A DNA stretch of 64,000 nucleotides from Adineta ricciae (Eukaryota; Rotifera; Eurotatoria; Adinetida; Adinetidae). The first letter of the stretch is position 1, and the number at the start of each line of letters is the position of its first letter. The stretch spans positions 372,001-436,000 of the forward strand of contig CAJNOJ010000010.1 of NCBI GenBank assembly GCA_905250025.1. Reading direction: 5' to 3'. Made by a program: the position numbers and the translations under genes. This document shows positions 24,625-35,798 of the stretch, in pieces. The notes below the pieces were generated by a model, which worked only from the letters and a program-made list of their open reading frames with translations, did no database searches and was not told the origin of the DNA.

Positions 24625-25180
24625 TAGTGCTTCATGTGTTATCTGTGTTATATTTTGATCGAGACTGTCTTAATTAAACCCATGAGAGCACACACTTTTG
24701 TAGAAGGAAGCCTGTTCTACAAGATACCCGATTTACTTTGTTTTCAACTGATTTTTATATTGTAAACAAAATGTTTCTCAAACACTTTTTTGAAAATATT
24801 TCATCATGTAAATAGTAGAATGACAAAAATCTTCCCACCTTTTAATTATCTAAAGCTTTAACATGGTACGTTTCGTCATACTACATGATAATAGAATCTG
24901 TGCAAACTAAAGAAATAAAATTACTCCTGAACGCTCTTTAAATGGATTGGAAATGAGACGAAAATGATCGATTGCGTATATACAGGTTTCTTTTTTGTAT
25001 TCAATAAAATATCCTATGTTACGACTAACTAACTGTGAGTCAAAAAGAAAACCTCACGACTATATCCAAATAAAGTATCTAATGTTGATTGTAATCAATT
25101 ACTTTCGGTTCTTTGGATTATGTCTAAATATCAAAATAATTGTGAAAGGAGTTCAAATTATATCTCGAAAACTTATCATT

Positions 25181-25377
25181 TGTACAAACATAATTTTAGT
25201 CCCTAACAAAGATTTGGCTTCAATAAATCGATTCTACTTCCGAAAAGAATTCTGAACATGCGATCAGAAAGAGCAACAAATGCTGATTCTAACTGATTGG
25301 TTTTTATATTCGCATATTGTTTCCTAGTGATTGAAAAATGGACATATATCTTATGCAAAGACTTTTATAACAGAGGT
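25181..25377 (-). repeat. Right terminal inverted repeat, 197 bp
   Basis: This is the reverse complement of the left arm with scattered substitutions. The inner edge begins TGTACAAAC and the outer edge ends CAGAGGT, followed by TA. Confidence 0.85.
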
Positions 25378-26838
25378 TATATAGTAACTACTTTGCCTAT
25401 CTTCTATTTGAATCGTTGAGAATTACAGACATATGTGAGCGTATTGAACTAATTTCTTTCTAGGATATTCACAGAAAAAACCAGCTCGGTCTTTAAAGAG
25501 TTGAATGATACCGTAGAAAACGTAAAAATGAAAAAATTCTACTCATGCATGAATTCGGATACCCAGCGAATGATGAGAAACAGACTGTTGTCGTCTATAC
25601 TTGTTTTACACCCGAACAAATTTCCATTATTTTTCAATGACTTGTCATTATAATTAATTTCAATGATTTCAGACAAAAATCGAGCAAAACTCATCATACG
25701 AGAGGAAAATCAATGTTGTTATCTAGTGGAGAAGCTGTCGCATCTTTTCTTCATCGATTTCTTAGCTGTGAATCACTGTATTCATTCATTTCCACACCCT
25801 CAAGTCATTTGTTCGTGTCAATATGCGGTTCATTTAGCAAGCAAGACTAGTACTGGTTCATTCTATTGTTTTCTCGCCGTAGCCTATCACATTTTTGTCG
25901 TTTTCTTCATCGTGTCAATCAAGTGAAGTGTGTAAGTGTACTGATATAATCTCTTCTGAATGCATTATGTCTCTAGAATGAACGATTATTTCAGTTGATC
26001 AAATGAAAAAGATCTATTACACCTTTACATTTTGCAATCAAGCAGCGAAAAGAAGACCGTTGTACCTATCTATCATATTTGTATATATCATTCTGGTAAA
26101 CAACATCATTATCATCCATCAACGTTCCCAAACGCGAGAAGATCTTTTTCTTATATAAACGACCTTAACCTGATTTGTTTCTGTTATGAAGAGAGTAGAC
26201 GAAAAGAAATTTCAACTATCTTCGAGTCTCTTCTCGTCATGATGAGTGATTTTTGTATTATCAAGTATTCACATCTTCTTTCTCTATGATAAACATCATC
26301 GTGCAATTACACGTGTGATGAATATGGATGTTTCTAATTACTCCCTGTTTGAATTCGGTTGCATGCTCGAATGATTCAGAATCTATTTTCGAAGAATGAT
26401 AATACATTTGGGAAATGACGTTTGGCTTCGCCTTGTTGTGTTTTTTATTACAGCGTGGATCCATCTTGATCAATGCGAAGAAATTCTTATCTATTGAACG
26501 ATGGGGTCAATATGGTAATTTTGAATCAAGTGAACTAACATGCGATAGGCTCGTTTGAATTGCATGATTTTCACATCGAAGTCGGCAAGATATATTTGTA
26601 TGTTTCAGTGAATTGATTATAGTATTCTTTAATGTCGTTGACGAGAAAAGAGTCGAGAATAGAAGTATGTATTTATTTGCTTGTTTCTTTTTTTTCTCAT
26701 TGGCAGGAGAGAGAGCTGTTTTCTGATTGGCCATTGGAGAATAGGCAAGAGACAGAGAGAGAGAGAAAAGCGAAGTAGATGAGTGTCTTTTACCTTCTAT
26801 TCATCATGATTAAATCAATTGGATTGTAAACTAGAATC
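25378..26838. other. Intergenic, no gene seen
   Basis: About 1.5 kb between the transposon and Mab-21. Open frames exist but are AT-biased, without family signatures or consistent splice sites. A GAGAGA tract occurs near 26750-26765. Confidence 0.45.
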
Positions 26839-28075
26839 ATGCTATGCCCTTCGAATAATTTCGCTCTTCAACTTAATAAATATTTTGCTGAAAAAGTCAT
26901 TCCACGAAAGAATGCCATCTACAAAGCTGTTCGTGAAGTTTCCAAAGTCGTTACTGAAGTTTTACGTGAAGTCGAAGCACAAGAACCACGATTTATTTCA
27001 TCGCTCAATGAAATCAACGGTCGATTCGAAGGTCTCACAGTGGTGTCACATACAGAATTTGAGGTAAGAAAGTCCACGAACATTAACAATTAGTACTCAC
27101 ATTGATAACAGACATAAATGATGCGTGTATAAATCAATCATTCTGAGAAGAAAGCAAAAATGAAACGACGATGATTAATATCTTTCGATTAACAAGACAT
27201 ATTCTATCTTCTAGGTTGTTTTATATTTAAACCAAATGGGTGTATTCAATTTTGTCGATGATGGTACGATACCAGGCTGTGCCGTATTAAAACTATCCGA
27301 TGGACGAAAACGATCAATGTCACTATGGGTGGAATTCATTACTGCAAGTGGTTATCTATCAGCACGAAAGATTCGTTCACGTTTTCAAGCACTTGTTGCT
27401 CAAGCTTGTGAAAAATGTGCCGGCCGTGATTATGTGAAACTGTTAACTGATACATCTGAAGTTCGACTTCGTATACGTGACAAGTTTATTGTACATATTG
27501 TACCGGCATTTCGCTGCGCAGGCTTGTGGCCACGTTCGGCTGCGCATTGGCCATTTTCACCAACGCAATTTCCCACATGGCCAAATCCTAATCAAATCAA
27601 CGATGTTAAAAACGAAGGATTTAATATTCTGTCAAAAGAGTCGATCTATATGAAAGATAAACAAGCGAGTTCCGAAGGCGATGCTTGGGTTATGTCATTT
27701 ACCGAAGCTGAAGATCGTCTTCTACAAGATGGAACGCGACGTAAATGCTTATCATTATTGAAAACATTACGCGATCGTAACTTTGATTCGTCACCAATCA
27801 CCAATTACGTTCTCAAATGTTTAGTTCTATACGAATGTGAAAAACATCCCAATGAACATGAGTGGTGCGATGACAATTCCTTGGGTGATCGTTTGAATGG
27901 AATTTTGCTACAATTGATATCTTGTCTACAGTGCCGAAAATGTCCACATTACTTTCTTCCGAATGTCGATTTATTTAAAGGCAAGTCTCTTCAATCGTTG
28001 GACAATACTGCTAAGCAATGTTGGCGTTTAACTCGTGAAATGCTCATTAATAGTCATTGTCTTGATAGATTGTAG
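26839..28075 (+). CDS. Mab-21-like protein (MAB21L1/2 type)
   Basis: Member of the Mab-21 nucleotidyltransferase-fold family, in animals tied to eye, neural and patterning development. Start MLCPSNNF at 26839; a single short intron follows TEFE. Very high conservation with vertebrate MAB21L1/2: QEPRFISSLNEI, VVLYLNQMGVFNFVDDG, RKRSMSLWVEFITASGYLS, SGYLSARKIRSRFQ, KCLSLLKTLRDR, LGDRLNGILLQLISCLQC, CPHYFLPNVDLF. Length (about 360 residues) equals the family norm. Vertebrate MAB21L1/2 have an intronless coding region, so the intron here is a difference. The fold is cGAS-like, but MAB21L1/2 are not known to be active cyclases. Confidence 0.95.
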
Positions 28076-28772
28076 AGATCAAACGAGTAATTACATGCGA
28101 TATGCTGTTCGCTTCTCTCGCGAAAGGATGTTTATTTGAAGAGTAAACATACTATCACGTCTTCTCGTTTCACACTTTTTTGTTTCATAGTGTAAACAAT
28201 AACATTTTCTTTTTGTCTGTCTATTGTGTATGTATTTCGTTTAATAGCCCATAAAGAAAAATCAGTTTTTAGTAAACAAAGAAGAAAGCAAGATGAAAGC
28301 TTGGAAATGTCTGGCTAGTGTTCACATATCTTAAGGATAATTATCATCAATGCATATGATTGTGTGACAGCGAGGAGGCGTAAGTGTTGAAGTTCATTGA
28401 GCTGAGTTCTTTTCTGCTGACAGACATGCAAGCGGAAGGAGATCGATTACCGATTGCGTCAATTGAATAGTGATGCCATCTCAAATTTCAATCGCACACC
28501 TCGCTCAATTTCAGTATCATTATCGATAAAAAAAAAACTTTTCACAGATCGACATCAAACGGATCTCAAGTTAAATGTCGATCAAGCCGCTAGAAAGAAG
28601 AAGAAGAAAATTGCAATGTCGTTGACTTAATCAGAGAAAGAAGAAGAGAAAGAAAATTGATCCTGACAATATGTCACATTGAATCAAGATACCATTTGTC
28701 AAATGAAACACTAGAATAACCATTTCTTTTCTTTTCTTAACATATGTGCTGAAGGAAAAGATCGATTCCATT
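28076..28772. other. Convergent intergenic region, no gene seen
   Basis: About 0.7 kb between the convergent Mab-21 and OGFOD2 genes. It contains AAGAAGAAG tracts near 28595-28660. Probably two 3' UTRs. Confidence 0.5.
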
Positions 28773-30085
28773 CTAGTTGCCCTCCGATGAATTAGTCATT
28801 CCATCACCGTAACTATCGGAATCCACGGGTATGAGACAATCAGATTTTCGCCAACACATGGGACAGAGTTGATTGCGTTTTGATGATGAACGTAGCCAGA
28901 TGATAAGATTGTACCGTTCGCCAGATTTAATTGGTTCAGAACCGTGCAGATGTTGACCGCGATGTAAAATACCAAACGTTGGACTATGTTCTACAACTAG
29001 ATAAAACTTTGATTGAGAGAAGATTTTCGCTTTTTTTGTTTTCAGTTACATATGAAATTTGAAAACGCTGTTCGATTAGCTTTAGCCATCGCACCAAAAT
29101 ACAAATCACCACCTTCAAAATCTTCTCCTAAAAAAGGAGTAGAAAAAATACATATTATCTCTACGGAGATACACTCTCGGCTGCATACCGAGTGATACAT
29201 TTAATGTGACTTCGGCATTATCGTAGTGGTATCCCAGATCGACATCTTGTCCGATTTTATATGAAACAACAAATGCTTTATGAGAATCTAAACCAGTGTC
29301 ACCCATATATTCATCTCCGAAAAGAGTTCGAACGAGTGGATTCAAATATTGATTACGCAAATCATCAATAAAATTTGTAAAGCCTAATTCATCTAAAAGA
29401 ACCTAAATGAACAAAACGATGAAGTAGATATCGATCATTTCTTTTTCATCTGTTATACGCCATAGTTATTCATTGTATTCGGTCTTCCTTTAGGCATGGA
29501 CGATGCTTCGAAATGTCTTAATTCTTCAATTAGTTGACGACAAAATTCCTTTGTAAACACCGGCATCGAATAAAGTCCATCTAATTCAACATATATGAAT
29601 CAACGTCGACAGAATCTGTTTATCGCTTTGACTTACTGCCAAGTTTTTTTATTGAATCATTGGATGATTTCAACTGAGAGCATATTTGTTTGAAATTTTC
29701 CGATAAAAACCTGCTCTAAAAGAAATCCAAAGTCATTTTTGTTTTACTTCAATTCTTCATATACTTGGAATGTATACAAGTCTGGATGTAGTGGTTGATA
29801 TTCTCTTCGAATTTGTTCCTTTCGTTTCTGTGCATCAGCATCGAGTGTGCGTCGACGATCTATTTCTTTGTGTACTAACCCTAACAAATCCTCTATGGTA
29901 TTCTTCGCCGATGCAAGCTAGAAGAAGTTCATTATTGAAATCAATGCTCGATCTAAGCTGACAATTACTTGTCGATAGTCTGCTCGAAATTGTTCGTCCG
30001 ATATGTAATGTACATGAGTGCCGACTTGTTCCAAATAGATATTACTTTTGAGGAAACACGAACAACGGTAAAAAGTCTTTTTCAT
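28773..30085 (-). CDS. 2-oxoglutarate/Fe(II) oxygenase, OGFOD2 type
   Basis: Predicted iron- and 2-oxoglutarate-dependent dioxygenase; no substrate is established for the family. Start MKKTFYRCSC at 30085, matching the RCACF start region of human OGFOD2. A splice acceptor lies eight bases before the ATG. Several short introns. N-terminal family features include YLEQVGTHVHYISDEQ. The catalytic double-stranded beta-helix has DSHKAFVVSYKIGQDVDLG, the HxD pair in GYHYDNAEVTLNVSLG, EGGDLYFG, the distal His in ILHRGQHLHGSEP and the 2-oxoglutarate-binding Arg in GERYNLIIWLR. The C-terminus ends with the family's Cys pair in QLCPMCWRKSD. All iron ligands are present, so it should be active. Confidence 0.92.
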
Positions 30086-30597
30086 GATGATCTTAAAGAG
30101 AAGCGAACATCGTTGAAAATCACGATCATTTGATCTCAATAGTTTTCGCCAACGAAGACGATAATGACTTGTCGACCTTCATAGATCATTTCACGTACTA
30201 ATCGGTGCATGACACGTGTCTTACGACAAGGTTATCATAAATGAATGTCGCTAATCAGCTGATATCATGTCTGCATCTGCTGCTGCTTAGTTCCAAGTTT
30301 ATGCTATTATCTTGGGAAGATGAATTTGTCTGATAATCATCTAACAATGCTGAAGAAAAGAATAATGAGATTTCTTCGATGTCAATCGTATGTTGACGTA
30401 TGAAACAAATAAACAAAAGAAAATATTTGCTATGAATCCAAAAGAGAAAAATGTATTCTTGAGTAGAAAGCAAAACGAAAAGAGAGAAAAAAAGAAGAAG
30501 AAACATGAAGTATGAAGAGACATCATAAAACTGAAACAAAGGAAAAAGAAGAAAAAAATGGATTTAGATACAACTTCATTTATAAACGAAGAATAGA
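30086..30597. other. Intergenic, no gene seen
   Basis: About 0.5 kb between SIAH (downstream end) and OGFOD2 (start), both on the minus strand. It is rich in GAAAAGAAG-type tracts that make false Ser/Phe-rich frames. A TTCTCTTTAAG acceptor (minus strand) ends at 30092. Confidence 0.45.
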
Positions 30598-31711
30598 TCA
30601 ACCGAGAGACACAGTTACATTGATAGCTAAATTGCCATTTTCACTAAATAATAACGCCGTTGCTCCATCGAAAACCAGACAATCACTCAGCAGAATAGCT
30701 TGCTGAATACCTTCATGAATCGATTTAGGAGTACTTTCCCATGTTAAGCGTCGTTTGTTGCCACTCAATTCTAGACGATAGACGAATTTTTCTGCCTGTT
30801 GTCGTGTACCAATCAATTGCACAATCGCGAAAAACTGTTGCTCTTGTTTTTCCAAGACGAGCATGAAGTGATGACCAAAGCACGATTGCATCATAACCTA
30901 AACAAGGAAATCGTTCACTAATCCGAACAAAAGAAAACGCGTTGTATTCTGATCCTACCCAATCAACGGCTCCGGGTAAAGTAATATCCGTTGCTAAAAA
31001 CACAATATCCTCTCCTTGTAGCGTAGTAATAGATTTATGTGCAAGCCAAAGGTGTTGCATGACATTTTCTAAGCTACCTTGCCATTTACATGATGCACCT
31101 GGACATGGACACATGTACTAATAAGAGAAGCGAGAGAGAGAGAGTTGAAAAACATATGTAACGAAATATTCGTTTACCGGACGAAAATCACAACCATCTT
31201 CATGTTCTAATTTGTGTTTGTGCATTAAACTTAGTAAACAGCCGTTTGTTTGGTATTTACACGGAAATAGAATCGTATCGGCCACTTTTTCCATGCCTAG
31301 ATTTCGAATGTTTCCGAGCGGTCCACGACAAGTTGGACATGATGATAGTTTTTGTCGACATTGGGAACAAACAATATGTCCTGATTGACATTGAAGTATA
31401 GGCGGTAATGCATAATCAAAACATACAGGACATTCAAAGAGATTAACTAGATCTTGATGTTGATTGGTGCCAGTAGATGCGGCTATGTTACATGATGCTG
31501 CTGTTGCCGATGATAAACTTCCCGCCGGCATCAGATTTGTACTTGTTGTCATCATTTGTTGACATGTTGATGTCGAGAGAGTAATTGAACAAGTAGCGGT
31601 AGGTGTAGTCGATGGATTTGTTGAGACATTTAAATTTGTATTAGGAGCAATGGCTGCTGCCAGACGGTCATGAACGGTAAAGGTTGTTGAATTGCCGCTA
31701 CTCTTCATCAT
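30598..31711 (-). CDS. SIAH/seven-in-absentia RING E3 ubiquitin ligase
   Basis: RING-type E3 that ubiquitinates diverse substrates for proteasomal decay. ATG at 31711 (the codon before it is TTG); stop at 30598. The N-terminal extension (about 90 residues) is Ser/Thr/Asn-rich and longer than in vertebrate SIAH1. The RING follows: [38 protein letters not shown]. Two SIAH-type zinc fingers are next: [54 protein letters not shown]. The substrate-binding domain is joined across a short intron after [70 protein letters not shown]. All zinc ligands appear intact. Confidence 0.95.
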
Positions 31712-32152
31712 CAATTACACGTAATATATTACACAGAAGAAGAAGGTTAAACAGAAATACAGAGGAATTTGACAACAACAACAAAAAACAATTTTTTTTT
31801 GCAGAAGAGAAACGTTTGTTTTTTAATTCACTGTTTTGTAATTCATTTGAAACTATCGGTAAATAATATGATCAAATCCACATCGAAACCTTTCCAATTT
31901 GATAAATGATAATATTGTAGACAGATCTTTGAATCTCATTCTATAACTTATTTGTACAAATACGCGGTTGTTAGTCTTATTTAACAGTACACTAAACGAT
32001 GCAAAACTCTTTCAAAATACAAGGACAGAATGTAAATAAACAAATAAGTCTATGAGCCAATAGGAGAATTTTCGAGTGACATCTTTTTCATTGATTGAGT
32101 ATGCATGCCTTTTTCTTTTCTTGTGATTGATTCTGTTCTCTTTTGCTCTGCT
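31712..32152. other. Divergent intergenic region
   Basis: About 440 bp shared upstream region of SIAH (-) and the SDR gene (+). It is AT-rich with a poly-T run near 31793-31800. An in-frame ATG at 32105 could extend the SDR by 16 hydrophobic residues. Confidence 0.45.
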
Positions 32153-32944
32153 ATGGCGAAGAAAACGTTCATCGTGACCGGTGCATACGGTGGAATAGGA
32201 AAAGCGATTTGTGAGATTTTAGCTCAAGATCACAATCGACAAATAATCTTAGCTGGTCGAAATGAAAAAGCATTAAACACGACCGTCGAAGAAATCAAAG
32301 CCAAAACGAACAATCCAGCGATACAAGGTTATGTCGTTGACTTCTCATCGAGAAGATCAATCGAGAACTTTGCTGCGCAGTTGAAAGATCAACCGGTTGA
32401 TGTCCTGATTAATAATCACGCTACTGGGCCACAGAAACGTGAAGTGAATGAAGATGGTATTGAACTTCAATTTGCTACGAATGTCTTAGGGTATGTATGG
32501 ATGACGAATGCATTGGAAAACAATTTGAAAAGATGTGCACCACATGCACGAATTGTTAATGTAGCAAGTTACTGGGCTGGTGGCCTCGATATCGACGATT
32601 TAGAGTTTAAAAGGCGATCTTATACAACAGATGCTGCTTATCAACAAGCAAAACAAGCCAATCGAATGTTAACATTAGCTTACGCAGAAAAATATCTTCA
32701 CGATGGAATAACAGTCAATGTTTGTCATCCCGGTGATTCCAACACAAAATTAAGCAACTCAATGGGCTTTGGCGGTCATGAAACCCCAGAACAGAGTGCT
32801 CGAACACCTGTTTATTTAGCGACATCGGATGATGTAGCAAAGATCACTGGAAAATATTTCCGCGATTGTAAAGTTCAAAATGATTCGTTTATGAAAGACA
32901 GAGAATTAGTTCAAAAACTTTATGACATTTGTCAAAAATATTGA
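32153..32944 (+). CDS. Short-chain dehydrogenase/reductase, intronless
   Basis: NAD(P)-dependent oxidoreductase of the classical/RDH-like SDR family. Start MAKKTFIVTG at 32153. An in-frame ATG at 32105 adds a hydrophobic lead, but the Rossmann fold normally begins near the start, so the shorter form is preferred. Motifs: cofactor loop TGAYGGIGKAI, Arg in LAGRNEKAL (favouring NADPH), Asp in YVVDFSSRRS, the NNHATG turn, catalytic Ser in RIVNVASYW and the YQQAK active-site pair. The C-terminal PGDSNTKLS matches the PG motif. About 263 residues. The coding region lacks introns, unusual among its neighbours. It ends 50 bp before the KLHL start. The substrate is unknown; retinol- or carbonyl-type reductases are the nearest in style. 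Confidence 0.9.
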   Translation: MAKKTFIVTGAYGGIGKAICEILAQDHNRQIILAGRNEKALNTTVEEIKAKTNNPAIQGYVVDFSSRRSIENFAAQLKDQPVDVLINNHATGPQKREVNEDGIELQFATNVLGYVWMTNALENNLKRCAPHARIVNVASYWAGGLDIDDLEFKRRSYTTDAAYQQAKQANRMLTLAYAEKYLHDGITVNVCHPGDSNTKLSNSMGFGGHETPEQSARTPVYLATSDDVAKITGKYFRDCKVQNDSFMKDRELVQKLYDICQKY

Positions 32945-32960
32945 ATCGATCCCGTACCGC

Positions 32961-32970
32961 TTATTTTTAG
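32961..32970 (+). other. 3' splice (candidate trans-splice) acceptor between SDR and KLHL genes
   Basis: TTATTTTTAG lies in the 50 bp between the SDR stop (32944) and the KLHL ATG (32995). No upstream donor is needed for the KLHL frame. This fits a spliced-leader trans-splice acceptor of a downstream operon gene. Confidence 0.5.
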
Positions 32971-32994
32971 ATAAGCATCTATGAATGTAAGATA

Positions 32995-35642
32995 ATGTCT
33001 TCGGCATCTATGACATCACTTACTCGTAATCATCATGCTACAAAACGATTCAATAATGGTGCTCGCTTAAAGATAGCGAATCATCATCCGACGGTCATTC
33101 CAACAGTGACACAATCGAATGACGTCAATAACAACTCGAATAATTCAGGCGCTGTTCTTGCACACTACGAACATGCACATCCAGATTCGCTTTTAGAAGC
33201 TCTCAATGATCTCCGTCTAAGTCGACAGTTATGCGATGTAACAATTGTTGTTGGTCAACATGAATATCCTTGTCACAAAGTGAGAACGTCTTCTATTTTT
33301 CACATGACTCTCATCAATCGATTGATCATTCGTATTCTTTGCAGAATGTTCTTGCTGCTGCCAGTCCATATTTTCGAGCAATGTTTACGACCTCCGAAAT
33401 GTGTGAATCATCTCAACCATCTGTCACTCTCAACGGAGTCGATCCTGATGCCATGTTTGAACTTATTGAATATGCATATACATGTAAAACATGAAATACT
33501 TATCAAACTTCTATTTCGCCGCATTTTCTAGCTGAAATCACAATTTGTGAAAATAATGTTCAATCGTTACTTTCCGCTGCAAATCTGTTAATGATGCAAT
33601 CCGTACGAGATGCGTGCAGTTCATTTTTCGAACGTTTTCTGGATGAAACAAACGCCATTGGAATAAATTGTTTTGCTGAATTACACGGAACTCAAGAATT
33701 GACAAAGAAAGCAAAACGGTTCGTTCTGAAGAAATTCTCACAAGTAGGAAAAGTCGAATCTCTCATGTTTTTATCAGTATCAATTCGTTCGATTTTCAAG
33801 GTCGTTCAACAAGATGAATGGCTTCATGTTTCAGCACAAAAAGTCATTGAATTTATAAGTAAGAGTGCGCCTTTCCGAAGCAGAATCAATGTCGTTTTTT
33901 GGTAGAGGAAGACGATCTGCGTATAACGAGTGAAGATGAAGTATATGAAGCATGTTTACGATGGTTAAATCATGCACCTGAACAAAGAAAGAATGATTTT
34001 CATTCAGTAGGTCACATATTTATTGAAAATTTTATGCTATCGCACTCTTTTTAGATACTGCAACATATTCGTTTAGCATTTCTCAGTCCGGTATGTATAT
34101 GTTTGAAATCTGTGCGTCTCATCTAGGTTGATTCTTGTGAATATTTAGTACATATTGATGGATAAAGTTGCAACGTGTAAAATTATTCAAGAAGATGCGA
34201 CTTGTCGTGAACTATTTCACGAAGCACTGAAATATCATTTACTTGTTGACAGACGTCCGGAAATGGTATCAATCAATTCTCGATTGAAGCCGCGAACATG
34301 TTCAGGTAAAGAAAAATTGAATCCGATTTCAACAAATAATTGTTTATTCATGTGCTTACAGAGCTGAGTGAAGTATTGGTATTTTTGGGTGGCGAAGATG
34401 AACGAGTCGTTGTGCGTGGTGTTGAAGTCTATAATCCCGAAAGGTATCTGAATTTGTTTCTATTTTAATGAGTACTTCTATATAGAAAACTCACCTAATA
34501 TCGTGCCAACAAACAAAAGTATATGTAATCGTATTAATTCTAATGATTTTCTGTCTAGAGATGAATGGAAAAAACTTGCTTGTTTGCCGTATGCCGTTTC
34601 TAAACATGCTATTGTTTCATTAGGTAAATAAATTCTTGTTCTTCGATATAGACGTACGCTTGATATTGTTGTAGGAGCGTCATTACTCTATCTATGTGGT
34701 GGAGATTTTCCAAATGGTGAGTCATTTTGTTCGATTTATGATAGAAAATACAATGAATTCGAAATTCGATTGATCCAGGTCGACCAAGTTCAGAAGTTTG
34801 GAAATACGATCGGAAACTCGACGGATGGCATCAATTGTCAGATATGTTAACCCCACGATCTGAATTAGGTTTAGTATTAATTGATGGATATATCTACGCA
34901 TGTGGAGGTTCAAATGGAGATGTGCGTCTCAATACCATTGAACGATATTCCATTGCCGAGAATAAATGGACTTCAGTACGTATTCGAACGAAGAGAGGAC
35001 CAGAATATGAATTCGACCATTTAGATCGGTACGATGCAAGTTGGAATGACAAGTCCAGCTTGCTGCACATTGGATGGTTATTTGTATATAATTGGTGAGA
35101 AATGAGTGAAAAAAACAAATTTTTCTTTTTGACGAAATGTCATTCTAGGAGGAGCAGTACTCGAAGAAGGTGATGCTGTTGATCTAGTCATGAAATTCGA
35201 TCCTCGAACATTTGAATGGAGTAATGATGTTTCTCCTATGCGTATCGCACGTTCAGGCGCAGCCGTTGTTGTTGTCCGACGAAAAATTTATGTTTGTGGA
35301 GGATTACAATCGAACACAGAAAATACGAATTTAGCCGAAGTTTACGATCCAAATATAAATCAATGGCAATTCATTGCACCGATGTGTGAGCATCGTTATC
35401 GACCGGGTGCGGCGGTTGTCAATGAGAAGATCTTTGTATGTGGTGGACAAGGCGATCAGCCAGGAAAATATCATGAAAGCGTTGAGTTTTATTCCATCGA
35501 AACAGATCAATGGACAATCATCACCGAATTAATATGTGGACGAAGTTTTCTTGCGTGTGCCATGCTTTTATTGAAATGGTCCGATATTGTTTGGGATCAC
35601 GTTTGTGACGGCGAAAGTAACTCCTTACCCGACATAAACTAA
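32995..35642 (+). CDS. Kelch-like BTB-BACK-Kelch protein (KLHL family)
   Basis: Predicted substrate adaptor for a Cullin-3 ubiquitin ligase. Start at 32995 after a Ser/Asn-rich stretch; about ten short introns. The BTB domain has SRQLCDVTIVVGQHEYPCHK, NVLAAASPYFRAMFTTSE and PDAMFELIEYAYT. Then LLSAANLLMMQSVRDACSSF leads into BACK (CFAELHGTQELTKKA, DEVYEACLRWLNH, IRLAFLSPTYLMDKV). Six kelch blades carry their double-glycine motifs: FLGGEDE, CGGDFPNG, YACGGSNGD, IIGG, VCGGLQSN and VCGGQGDQ. The last blade ends the protein near WTIITELICGRSF. This is the normal full KLHL layout. I cannot assign a specific paralogue. It lies 50 bp behind the SDR gene on the same strand. Confidence 0.92.
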
Positions 35643-35798
35643 GTATTCATTCCAGTAGAATATATATAAATATATACATACGTAGTTTTTCTTTTGAATG
35701 ACATTTTCTTTTTCATGTGTAACACTTTGTACTTTTAATTTATCGAATTCTCTGCGAAACAATAAATAAAAAAAATAGGAAAAAAAACCGGATAAAGA

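Larger units (their letters stand above)
24428..25377. mobile_element. Non-autonomous DNA transposon (MITE-like) with long TIRs, TA target site
   Basis: A 950 bp element bounded by two inverted repeats of 197 bp each. The outer ends read ACCTCTGTTG on the left and the complement on the right. Flanking TA dinucleotides at 24426-24427 and 25378-25379 fit a TA target-site duplication, the hallmark of the Tc1/mariner (ITm) superfamily. By eye the arms agree at roughly nine bases in ten. The 556 bp interior has no transposase-like frame: the longest frames are short and lack DDE/D motifs. So it needs a transposase supplied in trans, or is dead. It is inserted in an intergenic region and does not break a recognisable gene. 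Confidence 0.85.
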
